Notes: generated by a model not told the origin, from the letters alone. DNA of 64,000 nucleotides from Cognaticolwellia mytili (GCF_002104475.1 NZ_NBOF01000001.1:124001-188000), one strand, 5' to 3'. Positions 8,166-19,123 are shown, counted from the stretch's first letter. Numbers and translations: made by a program.

Positions 8166-8537
8166 TTATAATATCTCAGCTTTTGTATTTTGAGAACGTT
8201 TGACCTTTTTTGAGATACTCGCATAAATACTAGAAATTCTCATTAAAACTTCCACTAGTACATCATTATCTGTTGCTAAAACTTGGCGTTCTGGCATACG
8301 ATTTTTATTGAGGAGAATATAAGGTTCATGGAAGTGCTTTGATAATAGTTGTCTTTAAATAATACCGGTTACGTTAATTATTTTGTAGCGAGGAAAAGTA
8401 ATTTTCTCTACTTCATTTTGACCGTGAAAAATGATCAGCTTATTAGCGTGATTACGATAAATAAGAACTAACGTCCGATTCTGTATTAACGCGAACATTA
8501 GGCTAGGTGATCCTTGCCAATCACAAATGGTTATCAA
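8166..8537 (-). pseudogene. Hypothetical gene interrupted by an in-frame stop
   Basis: One minus-strand frame runs 124 codons with a single TAA at 8355-8357. Upstream of it the frame encodes 60 residues (TICDWQGSPSLMFALIQNRT...). Downstream the same frame continues protein-like for 62 residues (KHFHEPYILLNKNRMPERQV...). No good ATG or ribosome site is seen for the first half; only TTG is available. The even reading of both halves suggests a decayed gene of unknown family, although two chance open frames cannot be excluded. Confidence 0.4.
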
Positions 8538-8762
8538 GCGTTAGTAACTATCTAAGAAGTGGACTCATTAAGTAATTAGCAATCTTAAAAAGCATAGCCA
8601 GTCATACACGCCAAATTAAAACTATTTATCTTAGGTCACCTTTTCAAATAAATTGAATCTTACCGTTGTTTTCAGCTTAACTGCCTGACCATTTTAGCTT
8701 TAGCGTGGTAAACTTCAGGTAATTTAATGAGTAAGAATAAATTCAATAGTAAAGGAAGTGAA

Positions 8763-9743
8763 ATGCATTTTGTTATTGTCGGTTGTGGTGCCGTTGGTGG
8801 GTATTTTGGTGGGCGTTTAGCACAGTATGGTGAAAACGTCACTTTTGTAGCACGAGGAAAGCAATTTCAATCGATGCAAGCATCAGGGTTAACCATTAAT
8901 AGTATTGATGGCGATGTAACGCTAGATAAAGTTAATGTTCTTGATGCTGAAAACTTAACTGTTGAAAGTTTAGTAACGCCTGCTGATGTTATTTTTCTTT
9001 GTGTTAAGTCGTACCAATTGTTGTCTGCCATTGCTCAGATTAAACCATTAATACATGAGAATACTCGTGTTATTCCGTTATTGAATGGTGTTAATGCTGC
9101 TGACGTAATACAAGAGCAGGGGGTTAGACCTGAAAACATTTTTGGCGGTTTAGCTAAAATTATTGCTGAGAAAACGACTGAAGGCGTAATAAAGCATACT
9201 GGCGCAAAACCTCATATCACTTTAGGTGCTTTTACTCATAAAAATCTGGCACATGAGAGCAAAGAGTTAGTATTGATGGCGAAAACTGCTGACACAGGGC
9301 GACTTAGCAATATTGCTAAGTGCTTAAAACTAGCTGGTATTAGCGTGGGGGTCACCAGCGATATTGAACTGGCATTATGGCGAAAGTTTATTTTTGTTGC
9401 TGCATGGGGTGCATTAGCGTCAGCCCGAAAACTTAACTTAGGGGAAATGCGCACGCAAAGCCATATTGAATTTTTACTTGAACGTATTATTAATGAGTAT
9501 GCTGATATTGCCCGTAAAATGGGCGTGAACCTTAATAATAAGCATATTAAAGAAACTTTAACCTTTCTTTCTCGTTTACCTGAAACCAGTGAAACATCAA
9601 TGCAGCGTGATATTGCCGCCGGGCAACAATCGGAATTTGATATTTTGGTTGCGTATCCGATGGCACAAGTAACGGCACTTAATTTATCGGCACCTGTGTT
9701 AACACAATGTTATCAAAAGTTAATTGCTAGCATGAGTAAATAG
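8763..9743 (+). CDS. panE: 2-dehydropantoate 2-reductase family protein (PanE/ApbA)
   Basis: The N-terminal Rossmann motif MHFVIVGCGAVGGYFGGRLA binds NADPH, and the C-terminal ketopantoate reductase domain follows (WRKFIFVAAWGAL, then a helical domain). PanE reduces 2-dehydropantoate to pantoate in coenzyme A synthesis. The length (326 residues) is normal to slightly long. I place the start at 8763, not at the in-frame ATG at 8727, because GGAAG lies seven bases upstream and the same boundary is conserved in the remnant at 4824-4935. Paralogues of this family act on other 2-oxo acids, so the substrate is likely but not certain. Confidence 0.8.
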   Translation: MHFVIVGCGAVGGYFGGRLAQYGENVTFVARGKQFQSMQASGLTINSIDGDVTLDKVNVLDAENLTVESLVTPADVIFLCVKSYQLLSAIAQIKPLIHENTRVIPLLNGVNAADVIQEQGVRPENIFGGLAKIIAEKTTEGVIKHTGAKPHITLGAFTHKNLAHESKELVLMAKTADTGRLSNIAKCLKLAGISVGVTSDIELALWRKFIFVAAWGALASARKLNLGEMRTQSHIEFLLERIINEYADIARKMGVNLNNKHIKETLTFLSRLPETSETSMQRDIAAGQQSEFDILVAYPMAQVTALNLSAPVLTQCYQKLIASMSK

Positions 9744-9907
9744 CAGTGAATTAAGTAAGCTCGTCGTCATCATTAAATTGAGCATAAGCAAAAGCAAAAA
9801 AATTATAATAAATAACAAAATTACTCGTGCAAGCACTACAGAGTGATTTAACTTTATGCTATTATTTCGCGAATTTTTATCGTATCAATTAATGTGAAGA
9901 TTAAATA

Positions 9908-10531
9908 ATGTCTGAAAATAAAATCGAAACTATCGAACAACGCGTAAGCTACGGTGTAGGTCGTCAATTAGGTGACCAATTACGTAACAACCCTTTTAAA
10001 GAATTTGATGTATCTGCTGTTCAAGCAGGTTTAGCTGATGCGATTGCTAACGCAGCTAGCCAAGTATCAGATGAAGACTTAAATGAAGCTTTTGGTATTG
10101 TATCTCAGAAGATGCAAGAACTAGAACAAGCTGAAGCGAAAGAAAAATCTGCTGAAGGCGAAGCTTTCTTAGTAGAAAATGCTAAGCGTGATGAAGTAAC
10201 TACAACCGAGTCTGGTTTACAATATGAAGTACTAGCAACAGGCGAAGGCGAAAAGCCAACAGCTGCTAGCACTGTACGTACGCATTACCACGGTACTTTC
10301 ATCAACGGCGATATTTTTGATAGCTCTGTTGATCGTGGTCAACCTGCTGAATTCCCAGTTGGTGGCGTTATCGCTGGTTGGACTGAAGCATTACAGTTAA
10401 TGACTGAAGGTTCAAAATGGCGTTTATACGTACCATACAACTTAGCGTACGGCGAACGTGGCTCTCAAGGTGCCATTCCTCCATATGCAACTTTGGTTTT
10501 CGAGGTTGAGTTATTAACCATCGTTAGCTAA
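9908..10531 (+). CDS. fklB: FKBP-type peptidyl-prolyl isomerase FklB (FKBP22)
   Basis: A 207-residue protein with the helical dimerisation domain at the N-terminus (TIEQRVSYGVGRQLGDQL) and a C-terminal FKBP domain (TVRTHYHGTFINGDIFDSS, LAYGERGSQGAIPPYATLVF). It catalyses proline isomerisation; without a signal peptide it is cytoplasmic, as in E. coli FklB. The alignment to that protein is end to end. It has its own terminator and begins the conserved block leading to dapB and carAB. Confidence 0.93.
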   Translation: MSENKIETIEQRVSYGVGRQLGDQLRNNPFKEFDVSAVQAGLADAIANAASQVSDEDLNEAFGIVSQKMQELEQAEAKEKSAEGEAFLVENAKRDEVTTTESGLQYEVLATGEGEKPTAASTVRTHYHGTFINGDIFDSSVDRGQPAEFPVGGVIAGWTEALQLMTEGSKWRLYVPYNLAYGERGSQGAIPPYATLVFEVELLTIVS

Positions 10532-10545
10532 TTAAGCTATTTTTT

Positions 10546-10571
10546 AAAAGCCCTCAATTGAGGGCTTTTTT
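10546..10571 (+). terminator. Intrinsic terminator of fklB
   Basis: Perfect inverted repeat AAAAGCCCTC / GAGGGCTTTT with an AATT centre followed by TT, 15 bases after the stop codon. Confidence 0.9.
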
Positions 10572-10672
10572 ATGTACAGGATGTACGGTATGTCATGATC
10601 ACATGGATGTGAAAGAATGACGATGCACGAGATTATCTAACTACTCACCAAATATTAGCAAAGTTAGCTCAT

Positions 10673-11101
10673 ATGAATTCTATACAGCAAGAACTCGAAC
10701 AATTATTTCAACGTTATCTAAAAGCGTTTCATCAGCAAAATATGGTGCAGACGCAGCAATGCTATCAACTACCGTGTACTTTGCACACGCCAGATAAAGT
10801 AGTACTTATTGAAGATGATAGTGCATTTGAGCGAGAGTTTTTAGATATATTTACCGTACTTAGCCATGCTGATATAACGCAGTTTGTCGCGTTGAAGGCG
10901 AGTTTTAGTGAGTTAAGCGAAAATCTGCTATTAGCCTGTGTTGATTGGCAGTTTATTGGCCCGAACGATGAGGTTTTTACCGACTTTTCAGCTTTTTACC
11001 ATATTGCATTTAACGATGGGCAATGGAAGATTTTCAATGTTGTCTCACAAGAGCTAAGTCAGTCGGTTCAGTTAAATACCCCTTTTAATATATCTTTATA
11101 A
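10673..11101 (+). CDS. NTF2/SnoaL-like hypothetical protein
   Basis: A 142-residue cytoplasmic protein without signal peptide. Its pattern, an N-terminal helix (LEQLFQRYLKAFHQQN) followed by strands ending in CVDWQFIG, FSAFYHIAFNDGQWKIFNVV, is that of the cone-shaped NTF2-like fold. I see no residues that define an enzyme. It ends 25 bases before dapB and is probably co-transcribed with it, though no functional link to lysine synthesis is apparent. Confidence 0.65.
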   Translation: MNSIQQELEQLFQRYLKAFHQQNMVQTQQCYQLPCTLHTPDKVVLIEDDSAFEREFLDIFTVLSHADITQFVALKASFSELSENLLLACVDWQFIGPNDEVFTDFSAFYHIAFNDGQWKIFNVVSQELSQSVQLNTPFNISL

Positions 11102-11126
11102 AACTAGTAAGTAGGAAGAAGTAGTC

Positions 11127-11933
11127 ATGAAAGTGAAAGTAGCTATTTTAGGATGTAGTGGACGTATGGGCCGCAATTTAATACAAGCGGCTATCGAGCA
11201 TAAATCAATAGAACTCGTTGGCGGCAGTGTTCGTAAAGGCTCATCATTTGAAAACTTTGATCTTGGTGAAATAGCAGGTATTGGCGCAATTGGCAACAAA
11301 ACCACAACTGACTATCAGACGTTACTGGCTGCAGACGTGTTAATTGACTTCACTTCAATTGAAGCCACGCTTGAGCACATACAATGGTGCAAGCAACATA
11401 ATAAAGCGTTAGTTATTGGTACAACCGGTTTTTCAGACCAACAAGTAGAAACTATTAAAGCGGCTGGCGAACATATTCCGCTAGTGTTAGCGCCAAATAC
11501 CAGTGTCGGGGTAAATTTACTGTTTAAACTGCTCGAAATTACCGCTAAAGCTATAGGCGACTATACTGATATAGAAATTTTTGAAGCGCATCACAGATTT
11601 AAAAAAGATGCTCCTTCTGGTACTGCCGTGAAAATGGGGCAAGTTATTGCTGATACTTTAGGCAGAGACTTAAATAAAGTAGCCGTTTATGGCCGAGAAG
11701 GGATCACTGGTGAAAGAGATTCAAGCACTATTGGTTTTGCAACTGTGCGTGCAGGCGATATTGTTGGTGAACATACGGCTTACTTTGCTGATATCGGTGA
11801 ACGACTAGAATTGACACATAAAGCCAGTTCAAGAATGACTTTTGCACTTGGTGCTATGCGAGCAGCATTTTGGTTAAGTGGAGCGCCTGCAGGTTATTAC
11901 GACATGCAAGATGTTTTAGGCTTGAAAGATTAA
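11127..11933 (+). CDS. dapB: 4-hydroxy-tetrahydrodipicolinate reductase
   Basis: DapB, 268 residues, end-to-end family length. The N-terminal dinucleotide-binding motif is [13 protein letters not shown]. The catalytic segment is [18 protein letters not shown], containing the His-His-x-x-Lys active site and the substrate-binding GT. It reduces the product of DapA in the diaminopimelate/lysine pathway using NAD(P)H. A ribosome site AGGAAGAAG precedes the ATG. dapB followed by carAB is the usual gammaproteobacterial order. Confidence 0.96.
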   Translation: MKVKVAILGCSGRMGRNLIQAAIEHKSIELVGGSVRKGSSFENFDLGEIAGIGAIGNKTTTDYQTLLAADVLIDFTSIEATLEHIQWCKQHNKALVIGTTGFSDQQVETIKAAGEHIPLVLAPNTSVGVNLLFKLLEITAKAIGDYTDIEIFEAHHRFKKDAPSGTAVKMGQVIADTLGRDLNKVAVYGREGITGERDSSTIGFATVRAGDIVGEHTAYFADIGERLELTHKASSRMTFALGAMRAAFWLSGAPAGYYDMQDVLGLKD

Positions 11934-12232
11934 TCAAGCTATCTAGTTAACGAAAACTTGACTAAATGGTTAGTATTTTCGGTTATTTTGTATAGATAAG
12001 TATGGTTTTTGGCGTCTTTGTAGTGATTTCGTCAAAAACGATGGGTTTTTACATTTTTTACTAGACGAAAGAAACTTCCAAGCGTAAAATGAGTGGATTT
12101 TGTCAAAAATTTACTGTTCATGATGAACTGATTTTAGTTTTTGGCATTTTTTGTGCGTAACGCTTTTGTAATTAATGGTGAAGTTATTAGTTGTTTCATC
12201 ATTAGTATTCTTTCTTCTTAACGGAGGTTAAA
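11934..12232 (+). other. Leader region of carAB
   Basis: This 299-base interval must hold the carAB promoter(s). It has several TTTTGGCRTYTTT/TTTTGTCAAAAA-like stretches but I could not find a good ArgR box or PurR box, which control carAB in enterobacteria. No small reading frame stands out. Confidence 0.35.
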
Positions 12233-13366
12233 TTGACTAAATCTGCTATTTTAGTGCTTGAAGACGGCACTGTATTTAAGGGCACCGCTATCGGTGCAGA
12301 AGGGGCGGCTGTTGGTGAGGTAGTATTCAATACTTCAATGACGGGTTACCAAGAAATTCTGACCGATCCCTCGTATGCAGAGCAAATTGTTACCCTAACG
12401 TATCCACATATAGGTAACACAGGTACCAATAGCGAAGATGAAGAATCTAGCACTATTTGGGCTAAAGGTTTAGTTATTCGTGATTTACCGCTATTAGCGA
12501 GTAATTTTCGAAATGAACAAAGTTTAAGCGACTACCTAAAAGCTAAAAATATTTTAGGTATTGCTGATATTGATACACGTAAATTAACCCGTATTTTACG
12601 TGAAAAAGGTGCGCAAAACGGCTGTATACTTGCTGGCGACAACCTAGAAGAAGCAACGGCTTTAGCGCAAGCGAAAGACTTCCCTGGCCTTAAAGGTATG
12701 GACTTAGCAAAAGTTGTTTCTACTGAAGAAGCATATCAGTGGACAGAAGGCAGCTGGGAGCTTGGAAAAGGGCACATCACTCCAGAAAACTCTAAGTTTC
12801 ATGTAGTTGCTTACGATTTCGGTGCTAAACGCAATATTCTACGTATGTTAGTTGACCGCGGTTGTAAACTTACCGTAGTGCCTGCACAAACTTCTGCCGA
12901 AGATGTATTAGCATTGAATCCTGACGGCATTTTCTTATCAAATGGTCCTGGTGACCCTGAGCCTTGTGATTATGCTATTACGGCAATCAAAAAATTCTTA
13001 ACAACAGATATCCCTGTATTTGGTATTTGTTTAGGCCATCAATTGCTTGGTTTAGCCAGTGGCGCTAAAACCATCAAAATGAAATTTGGTCACCACGGTG
13101 GTAACCATCCAGTGAAAGACTTCGAACGTAACGTTGTGATGATCACTGCACAAAACCATGGCTTTGCTGTCGATGAAAACAACTTACCTGAAAACTTGGC
13201 TGTGACACATACATCATTATTTGATGGTTCAATCCAAGGTATTCATCGTACGGACAAGCCAGCATTTAGTTTTCAAGGTCACCCTGAAGCGAGCCCTGGT
13301 CCTGCCGATGCAGCGCCGTTGTTCGACCATTTCATTGACCTAATCGTTGCTGCTAAAAAAGCGTAG
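12233..13366 (+). CDS. carA: Carbamoyl-phosphate synthase small subunit
   Basis: CarA, 377 residues. The N-terminal CPSase domain ([32 protein letters not shown]) is followed by a class I glutamine amidotransferase domain with the nucleophile Cys in [12 protein letters not shown] and the His-Glu pair in [11 protein letters not shown]. It hydrolyses glutamine and channels ammonia to CarB for arginine and pyrimidine synthesis. Translation starts at a TTG with GGAGG five bases upstream; a UUG start is also known for E. coli carA. carB follows after 29 bases. Confidence 0.96.
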   Translation: MTKSAILVLEDGTVFKGTAIGAEGAAVGEVVFNTSMTGYQEILTDPSYAEQIVTLTYPHIGNTGTNSEDEESSTIWAKGLVIRDLPLLASNFRNEQSLSDYLKAKNILGIADIDTRKLTRILREKGAQNGCILAGDNLEEATALAQAKDFPGLKGMDLAKVVSTEEAYQWTEGSWELGKGHITPENSKFHVVAYDFGAKRNILRMLVDRGCKLTVVPAQTSAEDVLALNPDGIFLSNGPGDPEPCDYAITAIKKFLTTDIPVFGICLGHQLLGLASGAKTIKMKFGHHGGNHPVKDFERNVVMITAQNHGFAVDENNLPENLAVTHTSLFDGSIQGIHRTDKPAFSFQGHPEASPGPADAAPLFDHFIDLIVAAKKA

Positions 13367-13395
13367 ACCCTAGACAAGAGAAGAGAGATTATAAA

Positions 13396-16300
13396 ATGGC
13401 AAAACGTACTGATTTAAAAACTATCTTGATCTTAGGCGCGGGCCCAATTGTTATTGGTCAAGCATGTGAGTTTGATTACTCAGGCGCACAAGCATGTAAA
13501 GCACTACGCGAAGAAGGTTACCGAGTAGTATTAGTTAACTCTAATCCTGCAACCATCATGACAGATCCTGAAATGGCCGATGCGACTTACATCGAACCTA
13601 TTCACTGGGAAGTTGTTCGTAAAATTATTGAAAAAGAACGTCCTTGTGCAGTATTGCCGACTATGGGTGGTCAAACGGCATTAAATTGTGCGCTTGAACT
13701 CGAAGCTAAAGGCGTATTAAAAGAATTTAATGTTGAAATGATTGGCGCTACCGCTGACGCTATTGATAAAGCGGAAGACCGTAGTCGTTTCGACAAAGCA
13801 ATGAAAGCGATTGGCTTAGATACGCCACGTGCTGAGATTGTACATACTATTGCAGAAGCCCACGAAGCAAGTAAAAACTTAGGTTTCCCTTGTATTATTC
13901 GTCCATCATTTACTATGGGTGGCACGGGTGGCGGTATTGCTTATAACCGTGAAGAATTCGACGAAATTTGTACTCGTGGCTTAGATCTTTCTCCAACCTC
14001 AGAATTATTGATTGATGAATCATTAATTGGTTGGAAAGAATATGAAATGGAAGTGGTTCGCGACAAAAATGATAACTGTATCATTATTTGTTCGATTGAA
14101 AACTTTGACCCTATGGGTATTCATACCGGTGACTCAATTACCGTTGCTCCAGCACAAACGCTAACCGATAAAGAGTACCAAATCATGCGTAACGCATCGA
14201 TTGCGGTATTACGTGAAATTGGCGTTGAAACCGGTGGTTCAAACGTGCAATTTGGTATTTGTCCAGATACTGGTCGTATGGTTATTATCGAGATGAACCC
14301 ACGTGTATCTCGCTCGTCAGCACTTGCTTCAAAAGCAACAGGTTTCCCAATTGCTAAAATTGCAGCGAAACTTGCGGTAGGTTACACGCTTGATGAATTA
14401 ACTAACGATATTACCGGCGGTGCTACACCAGCATCATTTGAACCGACTATCGATTACGTTGTGACTAAAATCCCACGTTTTAACTTCGAAAAATTTGCCG
14501 GTTCAGAAGATCGACTGACAACCCAAATGAAATCTGTTGGTGAAGTGATGTCTATTGGTCGTAACCAACAAGAATCACTACAAAAAGCGCTACGCGGCTT
14601 AGAAGTGGGTGTAAATGGTTTTGACTCTATGGTTGATGTTACCCAACCTGGCGCTAAAACTAAAATTATGCATGAGCTTCAAGAAGCTGGTGCTGACCGT
14701 ATTTGGTATGTAGCCGATGCTTTCCGTTTGGGGTTGAGTGTTGATGATATTTTCCGTTTAACCAAAATTGACCGTTGGTTCTTGGTGCAAATCGAAGACA
14801 TTATTTTAGAAGAAGCGAAAGTAGCAGAAGGCGGTTTGAAAGTTCTAACTCCTGAATACTTACGTAAACTAAAACGTAAAGGTTTTGCTGATTCTCGTTT
14901 GGCGGCACTTATTGGTGTTGCAGAAGCTGAAGTACGTAAGAAACGTCATAATGCTGATATTTTCCCAGTATACAAACGTGTTGATACTTGTGCGGCAGAG
15001 TTTAGTTCAGATACAGCATACATGTACTCAACGTACGATGAAGAATGTGAAGCAAATCCAACTGATAATGACAAAATCATGATCTTAGGTGGCGGTCCTA
15101 ACCGTATCGGCCAAGGTATTGAGTTTGATTATTGTTGTGTGCATGCTGCATTAGCACTTCGTGAAGACGGCTATGAAACTATCATGGTTAACTGTAACCC
15201 TGAAACGGTTTCAACCGATTACGATACCTCTGATCGTTTATATTTTGAGTCAATCACTTTTGAAGATGTGCTTGAAATTGTTCGTATCGAGAAGCCAAAA
15301 GGCGTTATTGTACAATACGGCGGTCAAACACCACTTAAATTAGCGCGTGCTTTAGAAGCTGCAGGCGTACCTATTATTGGTACTTCACCAGATGCGATTG
15401 ATCGTGCAGAAGACAGAGAACGTTTCCAACAAGCGGTTGACCGCTTAGGTTTATTACAACCTGAAAACGCTACGGTAACATCGCTTGATGAAGCCATGGC
15501 AAAAGCTGAAGCCATTGGCTTTCCATTAGTGGTTCGTCCATCTTATGTTTTAGGTGGTCGTGCAATGGAAATCGTTTACGACTTAGATGATTTACGTCGT
15601 TACATGACCGAAGCTGTAAGTGTTTCTAACGATTCACCAGTACTACTTGACCATTTCTTAGATGATGCCATTGAAGTTGATATTGATGTGGTATGTGATG
15701 GTACTGATGTGGTTGTTGGCGGCATAATGCAACATATTGAACAAGCAGGTGTTCACTCCGGTGACTCAGCATGTTCATTACCGGCTTATAGCTTAAGCCA
15801 AGAAGTGCAAGATGTTATGCGCAAGCAAGTAACTGACTTAGCCTTTGAATTAGACGTTGTAGGCCTAATGAATACGCAAATGGCCGTTAAAGACGGTAAA
15901 GTTTACTTAATCGAAGTAAATCCACGTGCGGCACGTACTATTCCATTTGTTTCAAAAGCAACGGCTGTGCCTTTAGCGAAAGTCGGCGCTCGCGTTATGG
16001 CGGGTAAAACTTTGAAAGAGCAGGGTATTACCAGAGAAGTTATTCCTCCGTACTTCTCTGTTAAAGAAGTGGTTATTCCATTTAACAAGTTCCACGGGAG
16101 TGATCCTCTTGTTGGCCCAGAAATGCGTTCAACGGGTGAAGTTATGGGGGTAGGCGATACGTTTGAAGAAGCGTATGCAAAAGCTAATTTAGGCGCTGGT
16201 GTATCTGTACCCAAAGATGGCCGAGCATTGGTTTCTGTTCGTCATAGTGATAAAGGTCGTGTAGTTGAATTAGCGAAACAAATGGTTGCCTTAGGTTATG

Positions 16301-16614
16301 AACTTGATGCTACACATGGCACCGCGATCATTCTAGGTGAAGCGAATATACCGTGCCGTCTAGTAAATAAAGTTCACGAAGGTCGTCCACATATTCTAGA
16401 TAGAATTAAAAATGGCGAATACAACTACATTATTAACACCACAGAAGGTCGCAAAGCTATTGAAGATTCTAAAGTGTTACGTGGTGGTGCTTTACGTTAC
16501 AAAGTCGCATATACTACAACATTGAATGCTGCATTTGCTGCTTGTCAGTCACATGCTGCCGATGACCGTAACATTGTAACGTCAATTCAAGAGTTACATA
16601 AACGTTGTAAATAA
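13396..16614 (+). CDS. carB: Carbamoyl-phosphate synthase large subunit
   Basis: CarB, 1072 residues, full length. Two homologous halves each carry a pre-ATP-grasp and ATP-grasp domain ([20 protein letters not shown] at the start, [20 protein letters not shown] in the second half), and the C-terminus holds the MGS-like allosteric domain. It makes carbamoyl phosphate from bicarbonate, ammonia and two ATP. AAGAGAGA precedes the ATG. Codon use is strongly biased toward highly expressed genes (many GGT, CGT), unlike the accessory genes later in the window. Confidence 0.97.
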   Translation: MAKRTDLKTILILGAGPIVIGQACEFDYSGAQACKALREEGYRVVLVNSNPATIMTDPEMADATYIEPIHWEVVRKIIEKERPCAVLPTMGGQTALNCALELEAKGVLKEFNVEMIGATADAIDKAEDRSRFDKAMKAIGLDTPRAEIVHTIAEAHEASKNLGFPCIIRPSFTMGGTGGGIAYNREEFDEICTRGLDLSPTSELLIDESLIGWKEYEMEVVRDKNDNCIIICSIENFDPMGIHTGDSITVAPAQTLTDKEYQIMRNASIAVLREIGVETGGSNVQFGICPDTGRMVIIEMNPRVSRSSALASKATGFPIAKIAAKLAVGYTLDELTNDITGGATPASFEPTIDYVVTKIPRFNFEKFAGSEDRLTTQMKSVGEVMSIGRNQQESLQKALRGLEVGVNGFDSMVDVTQPGAKTKIMHELQEAGADRIWYVADAFRLGLSVDDIFRLTKIDRWFLVQIEDIILEEAKVAEGGLKVLTPEYLRKLKRKGFADSRLAALIGVAEAEVRKKRHNADIFPVYKRVDTCAAEFSSDTAYMYSTYDEECEANPTDNDKIMILGGGPNRIGQGIEFDYCCVHAALALREDGYETIMVNCNPETVSTDYDTSDRLYFESITFEDVLEIVRIEKPKGVIVQYGGQTPLKLARALEAAGVPIIGTSPDAIDRAEDRERFQQAVDRLGLLQPENATVTSLDEAMAKAEAIGFPLVVRPSYVLGGRAMEIVYDLDDLRRYMTEAVSVSNDSPVLLDHFLDDAIEVDIDVVCDGTDVVVGGIMQHIEQAGVHSGDSACSLPAYSLSQEVQDVMRKQVTDLAFELDVVGLMNTQMAVKDGKVYLIEVNPRAARTIPFVSKATAVPLAKVGARVMAGKTLKEQGITREVIPPYFSVKEVVIPFNKFHGSDPLVGPEMRSTGEVMGVGDTFEEAYAKANLGAGVSVPKDGRALVSVRHSDKGRVVELAKQMVALGYELDATHGTAIILGEANIPCRLVNKVHEGRPHILDRIKNGEYNYIINTTEGRKAIEDSKVLRGGALRYKVAYTTTLNAAFAACQSHAADDRNIVTSIQELHKRCK

Positions 16615-16628
16615 GTTACTTAAGCGAT

Positions 16629-16660
16629 GAGTTTGTTAAAGCTGTATTCATAACAAACTC
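16629..16660 (+). terminator. Hairpin just after carB
   Basis: GAGTTTGTTA and TAACAAACTC form a perfect 10-base stem. No T-run follows, so it may protect the 3' end or act as a weak terminator. Confidence 0.4.
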
Positions 16661-16707
16661 GCTATTTACTTAAGTAAGAAAATTATTTATTGGCGAATTA
16701 TTTTATA

Positions 16708-16755
16708 AAGGTGGTTACCTTCTATTAATAGAAATAGGTAAGCCGCCTTTCTTGT
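16708..16755 (+). terminator. Terminator-like hairpin between carB and greA
   Basis: AAGGTGGTTACCT pairs with AGGTAAGCCGCCTT (wobbles and a one-base bulge), followed by TCTTGTT. It ends about 20 bases before greA, so it could end carAB transcription or attenuate read-through into greA. Confidence 0.55.
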
Positions 16756-16773
16756 TATAGAAAGAAGAGTAAA

Positions 16774-17250
16774 ATGACAAAATACCCAATGACACTTCTT
16801 GGTGCTGAACAATTAAAAGAAGAACTGAAATTTTTAAAAACCGAAAAGCGTCCACGCATTGTTAAAGACATTGCTGATGCCCGTGAACATGGTGACTTAA
16901 AAGAAAATGCTGAATATCATGCTGCAAAAGAAGAGCAAGGTTTCTGTGAAGGTCGTATTCAAGATATTGAAGGTCGCTTATGTAATGCACAAGTTATTGA
17001 TGTAACGAAAATACCAAACAATGGCAAAGTTATCTTCGGCACCACAGTAACCTTATTAAATATTGATACTGAAGTTGAAGTAACTTACAAAATAGTCGGT
17101 GATGATGAAGCTGACTTTAAAACTGGTCGTATATCCTTAAATTCACCTATTGCTCGTGGTTTAATCGGTAAAGAAGTGGATACTGAAATTGAGATTACTA
17201 CGCCAGGTGGCATTGTTGAGTATGAGATTGTTTCGGTAGAGCATATTTAA
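16774..17250 (+). CDS. greA: Transcription elongation factor GreA
   Basis: GreA, 158 residues: the N-terminal antiparallel coiled coil includes the catalytic tip [20 protein letters not shown], whose Asp and Glu residues reach into the RNA polymerase channel and stimulate cleavage of backtracked RNA. The C-terminal FKBP-like domain follows ([20 protein letters not shown]). Family length is exact. AAAGAAGAG precedes the ATG. Confidence 0.97.
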   Translation: MTKYPMTLLGAEQLKEELKFLKTEKRPRIVKDIADAREHGDLKENAEYHAAKEEQGFCEGRIQDIEGRLCNAQVIDVTKIPNNGKVIFGTTVTLLNIDTEVEVTYKIVGDDEADFKTGRISLNSPIARGLIGKEVDTEIEITTPGGIVEYEIVSVEHI

Positions 17251-17295
17251 CTATACCAATAAGCACTGTTTGTGTGACAGTGCTAAATTAAGCTG

Positions 17296-17328
17296 AAACC
17301 AGTATTTTTTAATGTTACTGGTTTTTTT
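17296..17328 (+). terminator. Intrinsic terminator of greA
   Basis: AACCAGTA / TACTGGTT stem followed by seven T. It overlaps the last codons of the convergent rhodanese gene. Confidence 0.85.
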
Positions 17329-17659
17329 GTGCCTGACATACATCATCATGTTTGCAGCTAATGGCCTTAACGTTTGTGTAGCCAATACGTTGAAGTTGCT
17401 CTGCTGCTAATGTTGCGCGACCACCAGAAGCACAATGCAAATAAATCTCCATATCAGCGTTGGGACAATGTTTAGTAATATTCATTTCTAGTACACCACG
17501 TGGTATTTGAATTGAGTTTTCAACCGGTGAGTTTGTAAATTCCGCAGGTTCACGCACGTCAATAAAAATTGCATTTTTGTTTTTATAGGCTTGCTCAGCG
17601 TTAATACACTCAACAGACGCTTTCGCTTGGGCAACTAATTCTGGTATAGACAAAATCAT
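17315..17659 (-). CDS. Single-domain rhodanese-like protein
   Basis: A 114-residue cytoplasmic protein consisting of one rhodanese domain. The key elements are FIDVREPAEF, the substrate-side strand SIQIPRG, and the active-site loop HCASGGRAT with the persulfide-forming Cys. It probably transfers sulfane sulfur. A second short Cys region CKHDDVC near the C-terminus is unusual and may bind metal or take part in sulfur transfer. It stands alone, convergent with greA. Confidence 0.85.
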   Translation of the reverse strand: MILSIPELVAQAKASVECINAEQAYKNKNAIFIDVREPAEFTNSPVENSIQIPRGVLEMNITKHCPNADMEIYLHCASGGRATLAAEQLQRIGYTNVKAISCKHDDVCQAQKNQ

Positions 17660-17730
17660 TTCAAAACCTTTTCATCATTTATATAATATTAATATCATTA
17701 AACTAGTGCCCACTTTTGCTGGTTAAAATA

Positions 17731-17835
17731 ATTCTAGGCTGCGTTGCTCTCAATCACAATAGCTAGCTATTGCTTAATCGAGCGCCTTGCCTTGATTTAT
17801 TTTTTCTACGCAAAACAAGAACACAAACTTAATGA
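17731..17835. repeat. REP-like palindromic intergenic repeat
   Basis: Centred on a perfect 16-base palindrome CAATAGCTAGCTATTG (17757-17772), framed by GCGTTGCTCT on the left and GCGCCTTGCCTTG on the right. The same core arrangement, CGTTG, a palindrome of the AATAGCT type, then CGCCTTG over about 50 bases, occurs inside the miniature elements at 36.9 kb and 43.0 kb. No coding frame. The remainder of the 17660-17928 gap is AT-rich and holds the yhbY 3' end signals only. Confidence 0.6.
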
Positions 17836-17928
17836 AATTGATATAACATTCTATGCCAAGGTAAAAATAATGTATATTAGTTTTTTCTAATGTAGGAGCT
17901 TTGCTATTTTTGATAATATTTTAGATAC

Positions 17929-17952
17929 AAAAAAAGGGCAGTAGCCCTTTTT
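17929..17952 (-). terminator. Intrinsic terminator of yhbY
   Basis: AAAAAGGGC / GCCCTTTTT stem with a four-base loop. On the minus strand a T-run follows, 31 bases after the yhbY stop. Confidence 0.8.
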
Positions 17953-17983
17953 AAAATAAAACTTAATCAATTTTAGAAAATGA

Positions 17984-18280
17984 TTAAATTTTCGGCACAC
18001 GAATTTTCTTTTCTTCGCTTTGACGGAAAACAACAAGTGTTTTACCAATCACTTGCACTTTTGTTGACTTCGTTTCACGACAAATAGCCTCAACAATAAG
18101 TGCTTTAGTTTCACGATCATCGGTTGGAATTTTAACTTTGATTAATTCGTGATGATTTAAAGCGAAATCGATTTCTGCAACTACCGCTTCTGTAAGGCCG
18201 TTGTTACCAAGTAATACAACGGGTTTAAGGCTATGTGCTAGGCCTTTTAAATATTGGATTTGTTTTTTATTTAAGATCAT
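17984..18280 (-). CDS. yhbY: Ribosome assembly RNA-binding protein YhbY
   Basis: A single CRS1-YhbY (CRM) RNA-binding domain of 98 residues with the GxxG-type loop LLGNNGLTEAV and the conserved KVKIPTDDRETK. YhbY associates with pre-50S ribosomal particles. The second ATG (18280) is chosen because MILNKKQIQYLKGLAH matches the family start. It is divergent from rlmE, as in most gammaproteobacteria. Confidence 0.93.
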   Translation of the reverse strand: MILNKKQIQYLKGLAHSLKPVVLLGNNGLTEAVVAEIDFALNHHELIKVKIPTDDRETKALIVEAICRETKSTKVQVIGKTLVVFRQSEEKKIRVPKI

Positions 18281-18493
18281 TAACAATTTTCGTTACAAGT
18301 TAGCTTGAATTATCACTATTTTACCTCCATCTAGTTTGTAATACTAATATTGTTTGCAAAGTGATACATTTTTAATATTTTTTATTAGCAATTTTATTTG
18401 AGATAGCGTGTCTTTATCTTAAGGAATAATAGTAAAATAAACCCTAACTAAGGTTGCAGCGCTTTAAGCAGCATGAATATATAAGTGAGCTAG

Positions 18494-19123
18494 ATGAGTA
18501 AAAATAAGGTCAGTGTCAGTAGTGCTCGATGGCTGAAAGAGCATTTTGATGATGAATACGTTAAAAAAGCACAAAGATTAGGGCTTCGCTCGCGTGCTGT
18601 TTTTAAAATTGAAGAGATAAATAAAAAAGATAAACTTATTAAGCCAGGCATGAAGGTAGTTGACTTAGGTGCGGCTCCTGGTGGTTGGTCAGAATATGCA
18701 ACTAAGGCTGTTGGTGATAATGGTCAAGTGGTTGCCTGTGATATTTTGTCTATGGATCCGATTGCAGGTGTTGACTTTCTTCAAGGTGATTTTCGTGAAG
18801 AAGCAGTATTAGATGCATTATTGACAAGAATTGACGGTAAAAATATTGATGTTGTGATGTCTGATATGGCAGCAAATTTTACTGGTAACGAAGTTGCAGA
18901 CGCGGCGCGTAGCATGTATTTAGTGGAGTTAGCGCTAGATATGTGTAATCAAGTATTAAAGAAAGATGGCGCTTTTGTTGTGAAAGTGTTCCAAGGAGAA
19001 GGCTTTGAGCAGTTTATGAAAGATGCTCGAGCCGCATTTAAAACCGTTAAGACTCGCAAGCCTGAATCGTCACGTGCTCGTTCACGTGAAGTTTATCTTG
19101 TGGCGACCGGCTTTAAATTGTAG
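18494..19123 (+). CDS. rlmE: 23S rRNA 2'-O-methyltransferase RlmE (FtsJ/RrmJ)
   Basis: A 209-residue SAM-dependent methyltransferase: SAM motif [27 protein letters not shown] with the catalytic Asp, and the K-D-K-E tetrad completed by [11 protein letters not shown] and [11 protein letters not shown]. It methylates U2552 of 23S rRNA late in 50S assembly and is a heat-shock gene in E. coli. ftsH follows 58 bases downstream, the conserved heat-shock pair. Confidence 0.96.
   Translation: MSKNKVSVSSARWLKEHFDDEYVKKAQRLGLRSRAVFKIEEINKKDKLIKPGMKVVDLGAAPGGWSEYATKAVGDNGQVVACDILSMDPIAGVDFLQGDFREEAVLDALLTRIDGKNIDVVMSDMAANFTGNEVADAARSMYLVELALDMCNQVLKKDGAFVVKVFQGEGFEQFMKDARAAFKTVKTRKPESSRARSREVYLVATGFKL

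Noticed and set aside
11934-12232. ArgR or PurR operator before carA
   Set aside because: Searched for TGAAT-N-ATTCA and ACGCAAACGTTTGCGT-like sites; only weak partial matches were found.
13671-13925. Minus-strand frame within carB
   Set aside because: Shadow of the codon-biased carB gene; similar shadows at 15324-15515 and 15903-16214 were dropped for the same reason.
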